This document shows positions 1-5,507 of a DNA stretch of 5,507 nucleotides, piece by piece. The stretch is from Selenomonadaceae bacterium (GTDB lineage Bacteria > Bacillota > Negativicutes > Selenomonadales > Selenomonadaceae), in NCBI GenBank assembly GCA_017529085.1, contig JAFXOC010000183.1:1-5507 (forward strand). The letters run 5' to 3'. How positions within the stretch are numbered: position 1 is the first letter of the stretch; each line of letters begins with the position of its first letter. A program made the position numbers and the translations under genes. Under the pieces are notes generated by a model. The model did no database searches and was not told the DNA's origin. It was given only the letters and a program-made list of their open reading frames with translations.

Positions 1-9
1 AAATATAGA

Positions 10-55
10 GAGCTATCTAGCTCATAAATTTCAGAAATTGATTGTTCGCACAATC
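10..55 (-). other. Two compact hairpins at the distal end of the rRNA leader
   Basis: The minus strand contains GATTGT-GCGA-ACAATC (55-40), a perfect 6-bp stem closed by a GNRA-type tetraloop, and GAGCTA-GA-TAGCTC (23-10), a near-perfect palindrome. Between them lies a short AATTTC/GAAATT palindrome (27-39). Such structures just before 16S rRNA commonly help early folding or RNase III processing. The pairing is seen directly and the role is inferred. Confidence 0.55.
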
Positions 56-88
56 TATCTGGCTTTCAAGTGTTACATGTTTGCACTC

Positions 89-107
89 TGTAGTTTTCAA
101 GGAACAA
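89..107 (-). promoter_or_regulatory. boxA-like antitermination site
   Basis: The minus strand reads TTGTTCCTTGAAAACTACA. Firmicutes rrn leaders and 16S-23S spacers carry a boxA of the form TGTTCTTTGAAAACT, which recruits NusB/NusE and related factors so that untranslated rRNA transcripts escape Rho-dependent termination. The match differs mainly by C for T in the CTT run. It lies about 70 nt after the predicted transcription start. Confidence 0.75.
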
Positions 108-121
108 CTAAATCGTTGCCC

Positions 122-171
122 GACTCCGTAAACTCGCTGCAAGCTTCCGTTGCAACCCCGTTTGGTGAGTC
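122..171 (-). other. Leader hairpin with three nested stems
   Basis: Nested complementary arms occur in one hairpin: GAGTC (167-171) with GACTC (122-126), GTTT (160-163) with AAAC (130-133), and TTGCA (150-154) with TGCAA (138-142), closing a 7-nt loop (143-149). Internal bulges separate the stems. It forms the first structure of the predicted leader transcript, upstream of boxA. No T tract follows, so it is not a terminator; a folding or processing role is likely. Confidence 0.6.
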
Positions 172-180
172 AGCTTGTTT

Positions 181-209
181 ATATTACCTCAAATTTTTTC
201 TCTTGTCAA
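181..209 (-). promoter_or_regulatory. Strong sigma-A promoter, probably of an rRNA operon
   Basis: Read on the minus strand, a perfect -35 box TTGACA (209-204) is followed by a 17-bp spacer and TAATAT (186-181), one base from the consensus -10. The next bases are AAACAAG, placing transcription start at about 174 (G) or 175 (A). A start with G would suit the GTP-dependent growth control known for Firmicutes rRNA promoters; that link is inference. A-tract UP sequence directly upstream and a leader with a boxA-like site downstream point to an rrn operon running off the left edge. A very strong promoter for another stable RNA, such as a tRNA cluster, is the main alternative. Confidence 0.87.
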
Positions 210-259
210 CACTTTTTTTGAAAAAGTTGATTTTTTTTTGAAAAAGTTGATTTTTTTGA
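210..259 (-). promoter_or_regulatory. UP element made of tandem A/T-tract modules
   Basis: Directly upstream of the -35 box, the minus strand has three long A tracts (257-251, 239-231, 219-213) alternating with two T5 tracts (245-241, 225-221). Such sequence binds the alpha-subunit C-terminal domains of RNA polymerase and strongly activates rrn promoters in known cases. The tracts recur every 19-20 bp, close to two helical turns, so the DNA is probably bent. The tracts are seen directly; the UP-element function is inferred from position and composition. Confidence 0.72.
220..259. repeat. Two-copy 20-bp tandem repeat inside the UP element
   Basis: The unit G-AAAAAGTTGA-T(7-9) occurs at 220-239 and 240-259 and differs only in the last two bases of the second copy. 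A partial third T tract (213-219) precedes them. The CTTTTT and AAAAAG parts also make each unit partly self-complementary with its neighbour. It probably arose by slippage or duplication and extends the A-tract region upstream of the rrn promoter. Confidence 0.85.
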
Positions 260-274
260 GCGAAGGTGTTACTA

Positions 275-417
275 TTCGCGGAATCTCCCCCCTACCCCCC
301 CCTCTAGGAGGGGGGCTTGGTTAAATGAAATATAAAATTTTGACTCAACAGTAATAATCAGAGTGCCTCCCTCTTAGAGGGAGGGGGACCGCGAAGCGGT
401 GGAAGGAGAGCCGTGAA
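275..417. repeat. Palindromic MITE-like or REP-like intergenic element
   Basis: Imperfect terminal inverted repeats flank the element: 275-292 (TTCGCGGAATCTCC...) and 401-417 (reverse complement TTCACGGCTCTCC...), with 13 matches over about 17 aligned bases and one gap. Inside are three hairpins: CCCCCCTC-TAG-GAGGGGGG (297-315), CCTCCCTC-TTA-GAGGGAGG (366-384) and ACCGC-GAA-GCGGT (388-400). An AT-rich core of about 50 bp separates the first two. There is no open reading frame for a transposase, so it would be non-autonomous. GC-rich palindromic repeats of this general look recur between genes in some Clostridia and Negativicutes genomes; that is recollection, not a search result. No target-site duplication is obvious. 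The C and G runs may also be prone to sequencing error. Confidence 0.6.
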
Positions 418-450
418 GAGCACAATATTGATTGATTTGTCTACAGTCTG

Positions 451-476
451 AATCTTAGAAATAAATTTCTAAGATT
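451..476. repeat. 11-bp perfect inverted repeat in the intergenic region
   Basis: AATCTTAGAAA (451-461) and TTTCTAAGATT (466-476) flank a TAAA loop. Neither strand has a T run after it, so it is not a good terminator. It might be an operator-like site, a remnant of a mobile element, or a weak secondary hairpin behind the operon terminator. Nothing else is recognisable in 418-510. Confidence 0.5.
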
Positions 477-510
477 GTCCGGTTTTAAACGGAGAGTCGT
501 ATGAAACGAT

Positions 511-566
511 GTCAATAAAAAAGGTTTCCGAAGCACATCAATGTTTCGGAAACCTTTTTTATTGAC
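511..566 (-). terminator. Intrinsic terminator of the ABC1-ABC2 operon
   Basis: A 22-bp perfect inverted repeat (511-532 with 545-566) surrounds a 12-nt loop (533-544). The core GGTTTCCGAA/TTCGGAAACC is flanked by A6 and T6, so on the minus strand the stem is followed by TTTTTT, the classic rho-independent form. The A and T tracts are symmetric, so it could also terminate plus-strand transcription. The first stem base (566) is adjacent to the TGA stop (569-567) of the 900-aa gene. It should insulate the rRNA promoter downstream on the same strand from transporter readthrough. Confidence 0.93.
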
Positions 567-3269
567 TCATGCCACTTGTCTTTCCACCAATTCCTTAAAC
601 AAGCCGCCTTTTTCCATAAGTTCGTCGAATGTACCTGTTTCGGCTACCTCGCCTTTATTCATCACGATTATCCTGTCGCAGTCCTGAATGGTTGACAGAC
701 GATGCGCCACCACTATTCTTGTGGCGGCAAGTTTGTCGAGGCTGTTGGTGACTGTCGATTGAGCGCGGTTGTCAAGCGCGCTTGTCGCTTCGTCGAAGAT
801 TAGGATTTTAGGCTTGCCCACAAGGGCGCGGGCTATCATTATTCGCTGACGCTGACCGCCCGAGATGTTGCTGCTGCCCTCGCTGATTAGTGTTTGCATT
901 CCCATCGGCATCATGGCTATATCTTCGGCGATGCCCGCTTCTTCTGCGGCTCTCCATGCGTCGTCTTGCGTGAGAAGTCTTGTTCCCACGATGTTGGTGT
1001 AAATATCCCCCGTCATCAGTTGCCCGTTTTGCAACACGACTCCCATTTGACTTCGTACCGACGGCAAATTCAAATCCGAAAGATCGTTGCCGTCAAACAA
1101 AACCGCGCCTTTTTTCGGCTCTTCAAACCCCAAAAGCAAGCGCACAAGGGTTGATTTCCCGCTGCCCGACGGGCCTACTATGGCGACGTGTTCCCCCGCC
1201 GTTATCTTGAAACTTACGTTGTGTATAACGTCCATGGGAGCGCCTTCGTAACCGAAGGTCAAATCTTTGACTTCCACCGCGCCCGAAAGCTCGTCAGCAT
1301 CGCGTTTGTTGTTTACAGGTTCGGGAACTTCCTCCAAAATCGGCTTAAAGTTTTCAATTTGCGGCTGTATGCCGAAGTATTGGCTGATTAAGCCTATAAC
1401 TCCGTTTAACACGCCGTTGAAACTTGAATACGCTGCGCTGAAGGCGATAAATTGAGCGTAACTTATGCCGACGATTTTTTGACCGTTGGGGCCTATTTCT
1501 TCAATCCCGTAAACGGCTATGAAGTACAATATAAGGTTTAACACAAAGGGCTGAATACTTCCGATTATGCTCGTGTAATTGTTTTGCCAGCGAAGTTTCA
1601 AACTCCAGTTGAAATGTTCCCCGAAAGTTTTCGCCCAAAGTCTGTAGGCTTCTTCCTCCGCGCCCTGTATGCGGAATTTCGGAAGCCCCGCAAAAATCTG
1701 CTGCACCGTGCCGGAACTGATGTTGCCGGCTTCGATGATTTTTCGCTGGAAGAACAGCACCCTTCTGTAGACAAAGGCTATAAATATCGAATATACAGCC
1801 CACACAACCAATGCCGCCGCCGTCAGTTTAATGCTGTAGTAGCACATTAAGAAAATGCTCCAAAAGGAGAAGACGAAACTAAAGATAGAGCCTACAAATT
1901 CGCCGGACGCCAAACTTTTTGCAACGCTAATGCCGCCCATACGGCTTGCAAGTTCGCCTACCGTATATCGCCTGAAAAACTTTGCGGGCAGCGACATCAG
2001 CCTTCCCCACATCGCCGCTTCCGCGTTTAACTCTATTTTTGTGGAAATGCGAAGCACCGCTATGGAGCGCACTATCGAAAGGGCGGCGGTGGTGAACGCC
2101 GTCACCATCATGACTTGAGTGACCGTTGCAAGGGCTTGTCGGTCATAAATCGGTATAATGTCCTCAAAGACGGTTTCGGTAATTATGGGCGCAACAAGGG
2201 GAATAAGCCCCGCGAAAAGACTTGCGAAGATAATCGCGCGATAATCAGCCGCCCAACAACGGGTAAACATAAACTTGATGAGGTCCCAAATTTTTAAGGC
2301 TCTTGTCGGAAATCCCGCAAACACCAAGAACGCGTCCTTTGAGATATTGCCGATCTCATCGTCGGTGAGGTCGAAACCCTCTTGTCTGTCAAAGAGATAG
2401 ACGCGATAACGCTCGGGATTGACGGGAATTATCGCCGCCAGTGATTTTTCGCCGCCTTTTCTCTGGTAAAAGCCGATAATAACGCCCGTGTCCTTTTTGT
2501 GCCAGCCGTCCTCCAAAGTTACAAGGCGCATTTGCATTCCGCCTTTTTGCGCCAACCGCCTGAGGAGCGCCACTTCATCCAAACTATTTGCCGCGTTCTC
2601 TCCTACATGGATGGAATCCGTGGGCATTTTAAGCGCTTTTGCGACTTTTTTTACCGCAAATATCGCCTTTTGAGCAATATTTGTCCTTTGCGGCGTAAAA
2701 TCCGCAAGCAGGGGTTCTTCGCTTAACAGGCTTCTAATTCCGTTTTCTATTATGAGTCGCTTTTGATGCTTTCTTAAAGCTATCCGCCGTTCCGTTCGCT
2801 TTTGTTCCGAGCCGAACCGCACCGCAATGAGCATCGAAAAAATCTCCATTGAGTCGAAAAAGTCGGCGATTATGTCCGTCGAATTGTTAAACACCGTTTT
2901 GTTTCGCCACGACAAAATCGTATCGTCCTTCCTTTCCGCAATCAGCGACAACCACGAAAGCCCCACCAATCTGCAAAGGAAACTCTCCATTTGCGGCCGC
3001 AGGATTTTTTCTCTATCGCGGGTAAGCGGGACTTCTCTCAAGACCACATCGCTTGTTGCGAAAACTTCTATTACGATTTCGTTGAAATTGCCGTCCATGG
3101 TGGGGAACACCATAGCGTTTTGCGCAAGCTCCATCAGAAATATTCTGCGGAACGACAGCGAATCCTGTTTCCCCGTCGCCGCATATACCTCGACTATGCC
3201 GCTTGCGACTTCGTAGGCGGCGTTTTGAATTTTCGCCCTCTCTCCGGGGGCGAGTCTTATCTCATTCAT
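567..3269 (-). CDS. NHLM/NHLP-type bacteriocin export ABC transporter, permease/ATPase subunit (ABC2)
   Basis: This 900-aa protein is the expected partner of the upstream peptidase-ABC protein in exporting a modified or bacteriocin-like peptide. Residues 1 to about 335 are a soluble N-terminal region with no catalytic Cys-His pair. It includes a basic, probably helical stretch (about 155-185) and a segment at about 226-325 that resembles the second half of a C39 domain. Hydrophobic membrane segments lie at about 344-366, 383-405, 458-480, 483-503, 567-588 and 602-630. The ATPase spans about 660-897: Walker A GPSGSGKST (Lys705), Q-loop Gln747, signature ISGGQ (802-806), Walker B ILIFDE (Glu827), SALD D-loop and H-loop His856. 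A long N-terminal extension of this kind is typical of NHLM ABC2 and separates it from ordinary lipid or drug exporters. The ATG sits in an ATGA overlap with the upstream stop and has purine-rich ribosome-binding sequence 5-16 nt before it, so the start is well supported. The TGA stop directly abuts a terminator, making this the last gene of the operon. Confidence 0.92.
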   Translation of the reverse strand: MNEIRLAPGERAKIQNAAYEVASGIVEVYAATGKQDSLSFRRIFLMELAQNAMVFPTMDGNFNEIVIEVFATSDVVLREVPLTRDREKILRPQMESFLCRLVGLSWLSLIAERKDDTILSWRNKTVFNNSTDIIADFFDSMEIFSMLIAVRFGSEQKRTERRIALRKHQKRLIIENGIRSLLSEEPLLADFTPQRTNIAQKAIFAVKKVAKALKMPTDSIHVGENAANSLDEVALLRRLAQKGGMQMRLVTLEDGWHKKDTGVIIGFYQRKGGEKSLAAIIPVNPERYRVYLFDRQEGFDLTDDEIGNISKDAFLVFAGFPTRALKIWDLIKFMFTRCWAADYRAIIFASLFAGLIPLVAPIITETVFEDIIPIYDRQALATVTQVMMVTAFTTAALSIVRSIAVLRISTKIELNAEAAMWGRLMSLPAKFFRRYTVGELASRMGGISVAKSLASGEFVGSIFSFVFSFWSIFLMCYYSIKLTAAALVVWAVYSIFIAFVYRRVLFFQRKIIEAGNISSGTVQQIFAGLPKFRIQGAEEEAYRLWAKTFGEHFNWSLKLRWQNNYTSIIGSIQPFVLNLILYFIAVYGIEEIGPNGQKIVGISYAQFIAFSAAYSSFNGVLNGVIGLISQYFGIQPQIENFKPILEEVPEPVNNKRDADELSGAVEVKDLTFGYEGAPMDVIHNVSFKITAGEHVAIVGPSGSGKSTLVRLLLGFEEPKKGAVLFDGNDLSDLNLPSVRSQMGVVLQNGQLMTGDIYTNIVGTRLLTQDDAWRAAEEAGIAEDIAMMPMGMQTLISEGSSNISGGQRQRIMIARALVGKPKILIFDEATSALDNRAQSTVTNSLDKLAATRIVVAHRLSTIQDCDRIIVMNKGEVAETGTFDELMEKGGLFKELVERQVA

Positions 3270-3285
3270 AAGACCTCGCTCCCTT
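3266..3285 (-). promoter_or_regulatory. Ribosome-binding site and ATGA stop/start overlap coupling ABC1 to ABC2
   Basis: The minus strand reads AAGGGAGCGAGG, then TCTT, then ATGA. The TGA of the upstream gene (3268-3266) shares bases with the ATG of the downstream gene (3269-3267). GAGG (3277-3274) is 4 nt from the ATG, with a second purine block, AAGGGAG, just before it. The overlap implies translational coupling and so roughly matched amounts of the two transporter proteins, as expected for a heteromeric exporter. The coupling is inferred; the sequence elements are seen directly. Confidence 0.8.
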
Positions 3286-5506
3286 CCGTCGTCCGACGCT
3301 CTTTTATAAGCCTGCTATAAGGTCCGTCGTGTTTAATCATATCCCTGTGAACGCCACGCTCCGCTATGTTCCCGTTTTCAAGCACGATTATTTCATCCGC
3401 GTCCCGTATCGTAGAAAGCCTATGCGCCACGATTAGGCAGGTGCAACCTCTGTGACGTATGTTTAACAGCACTTGTTTTTCCGTAATGGGGTCTAGCGCG
3501 GAAGTCGCTTCGTCCAGCACCAAAACAGCGGGATTAATGGCGAGCGCGCGAGCGATTTCCAAACGTTGCCGCTGACCGCCCGAAAAATTCAGCCCGCCTT
3601 CAGACACCTTAGATTCGTAACCGTTTTCAAGATTCATAATATCGTCGTGTATGCAAGCGTCTTTTGCGGCTTGGACTATATCCGCCCGGGGAACGGATTC
3701 GTCAAAGAGGGCTATATTCTCCGCAATAGTGCCGGTTATAAGAAAAATATCTTGATCGACGGAAGACAGCGAGGATAAAATCGCGCCTCTGGGCAAATCC
3801 CTTCGCTTTATCCCATCGAAAGCGACTTCGCCGCCCCATTCCTCATAAATCCCGGTTACAACCTTCGCCACGGTTGATTTCCCGCTTCCCGACGCGCCGA
3901 CTATCGCCGCCCACGCCCCGGGTTTAAGCTCCAGATTGAAATTGTTTAAAAGCGGCGGTTCAAGCGGACTATAGCCAAAACTTATGTTTTTTAAAGATAC
4001 CGCGCCCGAAAGCCTCGAATCATAATCGACTTTAGGCGGATTTTTGGGATAGTTTAAAGAGTCCGTTTCATAGGAGCGCACGTCGTTTAAGCGCTGCATT
4101 TGCATTTCCGTCTGTTGAAGCGTGGAGCCTAAGCTCACCAAAGCGTTTACGGGAGCCTGAAAACTTCCCATAAGCTGTTGGAACGCCATAAACATACCGA
4201 CCGTCAACAGCCCGTCCATAATGGAAAAGCCGCCGAGCGTCATAATAAGAGCGCCGTTCACGCCGCTTAAAAGAGTTGGCAAAAGACTAACAGAGAGCGA
4301 CCAAATCGCAGTCTCCTGCGAACCTCTCAAGACTTTCGTCTGATACCCCGCCCATTTTGTGAAAAAATCCGCCTCGTCGCCGTTCGCCTTTATTGTCTCT
4401 ATCATGCGAAGTCCGTTCATAGCGACGCCGTAAGCCTTGCCCGCATCCTGCTGGATACGCATATTTAAATCAGTCAAACGGCGGCGCATGGCGAAAAACA
4501 TAATCATTGATATAGAGCTGAAGAATATGCCGATAAGGGTAAGCGTGACGCTGTATTGAAGCAACAACAGGAGATAAAATAAGGCGATAAAAAAATCCAG
4601 CAAAGCCGTCGCCACAGGTCCCGATAAAACATTAGCTATTGATTGATTAAAAGAGACGCGCCCCGCAACCTCCGCCGCGTAGCGTTGATGGAAAAACTGC
4701 ATGGGCAGCCTCAGCAAATGCCAAAAATACGAGGAGGAATCGGCAAGGGTGATTTTCCTCTGCCAATTTGTCAGCACAACGGCGCGAAGCAGAGAGATAA
4801 CGCCCGAAATGATAAAAGACGCCGTCATGGCTATGCAAAAATTCGTCATCCAATCAAGATGTTTTCGGGTCAGGATATCGTCCATAAAAATCTGGCTCAT
4901 AACGGGCGAGGCAAGTCCCGGGATAATTGCGCAAAGCTCCAACAAAATGACGAACGTCGCCGCCCACTTATCCTCCGACAGTTTTAAGAACACGTCTTTA
5001 AATACATTATACCTCTTGCCTTCGGGTTTAAAATCGGGTCCGGGTTCCATGGCGATGGCGATTCCCGTATACGACTTGCGAAAATCATCAAGTTTAACGG
5101 TTCTTTGCCCTTGCGCCGGATCGTTTAAGAACACCTTGTCTTTTTTTATGCCCTCAAGCACGACGAAGTGATTAAACTCCCAGTGAATAATAAGCGGGAA
5201 AATATTGTCCTCGCTCATCACTTCCAAAATATCGTCCGTGGTAAGCCTGTATCCGTCAGCCTCAAAACCTCTTGCTCTTGCGGCTTGCACTACATTGCTC
5301 GCCTTGGAGCCGTCGCGATTTACGCCGCATTCCGCCCGAAGTTTTTCAAGAGGCACCCAGAGTTTATGTTTTGCAAAAACCATCCCCAAACAAGCCGCGC
5401 CGCATTCGGTAGCCTCCATCTGCAATATCGTCGGCACTTTTTGCCTTGTCGAATCGCCCGCGAACAGTTTTTTTATTTTTCCGTAAATGTTGGTAAAAAA
5501 TGACAT
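3266..5506 (-). CDS. NHLM/NHLP-type bacteriocin export ABC transporter with C39 peptidase (ABC1)
   Basis: This 746-aa protein is predicted to cleave double-glycine-type leaders from a ribosomally made peptide and to export the mature product across the cytoplasmic membrane. Residues about 22-155 form a C39 peptidase domain with oxyanion Gln29, catalytic Cys35 (in ATECGAACLG), His113 (in FNHFVVLEG) and Asp129 (in FLNDPAQG). Six hydrophobic segments follow at about 183-205, 222-245, 297-318, 320-340, 403-428 and 432-455. The ATPase spans about 500-740: Walker A GASGSGKST (Lys543), Q-loop Gln585, signature FSGGQ (641-645), Walker B VLVLDE (Glu666), SALD D-loop and H-loop His695. All catalytic residues are present. 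The spacing and the pairing with a second peptidase-less ABC gene fit the NHLM ABC1 family rather than a stand-alone lantibiotic exporter. The start ATG lies 1 nt from the window edge, so no ribosome-binding site can be seen; about 20 residues before the peptidase domain is plausible, but a longer N-terminus cannot be excluded. Its stop overlaps the next start by 4 nt. Confidence 0.93.
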   Translation of the reverse strand: MSFFTNIYGKIKKLFAGDSTRQKVPTILQMEATECGAACLGMVFAKHKLWVPLEKLRAECGVNRDGSKASNVVQAARARGFEADGYRLTTDDILEVMSEDNIFPLIIHWEFNHFVVLEGIKKDKVFLNDPAQGQRTVKLDDFRKSYTGIAIAMEPGPDFKPEGKRYNVFKDVFLKLSEDKWAATFVILLELCAIIPGLASPVMSQIFMDDILTRKHLDWMTNFCIAMTASFIISGVISLLRAVVLTNWQRKITLADSSSYFWHLLRLPMQFFHQRYAAEVAGRVSFNQSIANVLSGPVATALLDFFIALFYLLLLLQYSVTLTLIGIFFSSISMIMFFAMRRRLTDLNMRIQQDAGKAYGVAMNGLRMIETIKANGDEADFFTKWAGYQTKVLRGSQETAIWSLSVSLLPTLLSGVNGALIMTLGGFSIMDGLLTVGMFMAFQQLMGSFQAPVNALVSLGSTLQQTEMQMQRLNDVRSYETDSLNYPKNPPKVDYDSRLSGAVSLKNISFGYSPLEPPLLNNFNLELKPGAWAAIVGASGSGKSTVAKVVTGIYEEWGGEVAFDGIKRRDLPRGAILSSLSSVDQDIFLITGTIAENIALFDESVPRADIVQAAKDACIHDDIMNLENGYESKVSEGGLNFSGGQRQRLEIARALAINPAVLVLDEATSALDPITEKQVLLNIRHRGCTCLIVAHRLSTIRDADEIIVLENGNIAERGVHRDMIKHDGPYSRLIKERRTTEGSEVL

Positions 5507-5507
5507 C

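Larger units (their letters stand above)
1..174 (-). other. rRNA operon leader region (partial; 16S expected beyond the left edge)
   Basis: The roughly 174 nt between the predicted start site and the window edge hold no supported protein gene on either strand. On the minus strand they contain, in order, a long hairpin (171-122), a boxA-like site (107-89), and two compact hairpins (55-40 and 23-10). This is the layout of the pre-16S leader in Firmicutes, and the run from GTTCCTTGAAAACT to CACTTGAAAGC closely resembles known rrn leader or spacer sequence. The mature 16S 5' end is not in the window, so the identity of the transcribed RNA is inferred. Confidence 0.75.

Noticed and set aside
38..241. 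Plus-strand 67-codon open frame
   Set aside because: It runs antisense through the rRNA leader, promoter and A/T tracts, has no ribosome-binding site, and its product ends in low-complexity Leu/Phe/Lys from the tracts.
260..279. GCGAA/TTCGC inverted repeat with a 10-nt loop upstream of the UP element
   Set aside because: Only five paired bases with a wide spacing; not distinguishable from chance, although it could be a regulator site.
297..400. GC-rich hairpins considered as terminators or a riboswitch
   Set aside because: The stems are strong but not followed by T runs on either strand, and the pattern of terminal inverted repeats suits a repeat element better.
412..450. Plus-strand GTG frame of 12 codons after GGAGAG
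   Set aside because: Too short, no conservation evidence, and the GGAGAG belongs to the palindromic repeat end.
501..518. GGAGAG followed by a tiny plus-strand ATG frame of five codons (ATGAAACGATGTCAATAA)
   Set aside because: It looks like a start signal but the peptide is five residues, ends inside the terminator stem and has no promoter; treated as chance.
1501..1803. Minus-strand 100-codon frame inside ABC2, considered as evidence of a frameshift
   Set aside because: The 900-aa frame is continuous through this stretch with normal membrane-domain sequence, so no frameshift is needed.
2827..3216. Plus-strand 129-codon frame antisense to the ABC2 N-terminal region
   Set aside because: A shadow of a well-supported gene; the composition is that of a reverse-frame translation with no recognisable domain or start signal.
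4701..5171. Plus-strand 156-codon frame antisense to the ABC1 peptidase and membrane domains
   Set aside because: It overlaps conserved C39 and membrane coding sequence on the other strand and shows no domain of its own.

Overview
The window holds the end of a peptide-export operon followed, on the same (minus) strand, by the promoter and leader of what looks like a ribosomal RNA operon. The genome appears to be a Gram-positive-type anaerobe of the Firmicutes (Bacillota). The evidence is an AT-rich rrn promoter with A-tract UP sequence, a leader boxA of the 'GTTCCTTGAAAACT' type, and GC-rich palindromic intergenic repeats of a kind I recall from Clostridia and Negativicutes. The exact lineage cannot be fixed from the sequence.

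Positions 5506 to 567 (minus strand) carry two large ABC exporter genes that overlap by 4 nt (ATGA). The first (746 aa) is a peptidase-containing ABC transporter: an N-terminal C39 double-glycine peptidase, a six-helix membrane domain and an ATPase. The second (900 aa) has a long non-canonical N-terminal region, then a membrane domain and an ATPase. This pair matches the NHLM/NHLP-type bacteriocin export proteins (ABC1 with peptidase, ABC2 without), which serve precursor peptides with nitrile-hydratase-like or Nif11-like leaders. Both nucleotide-binding domains have all catalytic motifs intact. ABC1 should cleave the leader after a Gly-Gly-type site at the membrane while the ABC1/ABC2 pair drives export. 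The usual third partner, an HlyD-like membrane fusion protein, and any precursor or modification enzyme are not here. If present, they lie upstream, beyond position 5507.

Positions 511 to 566 hold a strong intrinsic terminator, a 22-bp perfect inverted repeat that begins directly after the stop codon of the second gene. Positions 1 to 510 contain no credible protein gene. From right to left (the direction of transcription) this stretch contains: an 11-bp inverted repeat (451-476); a 143-bp palindromic, MITE-like or REP-like element with imperfect terminal inverted repeats and three internal hairpins (275-417); a duplicated A-tract UP element (about 210-259); a consensus sigma-A promoter, TTGACA-17-TAATAT (181-209); and about 174 nt of structured leader with a boxA-like antitermination site (1-174). 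The 16S rRNA itself would begin just off the left edge.

No wholly new system is visible. The most interesting points are a peptidase-like but catalytically dead segment in the N-terminal region of the second transporter, the tandemly duplicated rrn UP element, and the palindromic repeat inserted between the export operon and the rrn promoter.
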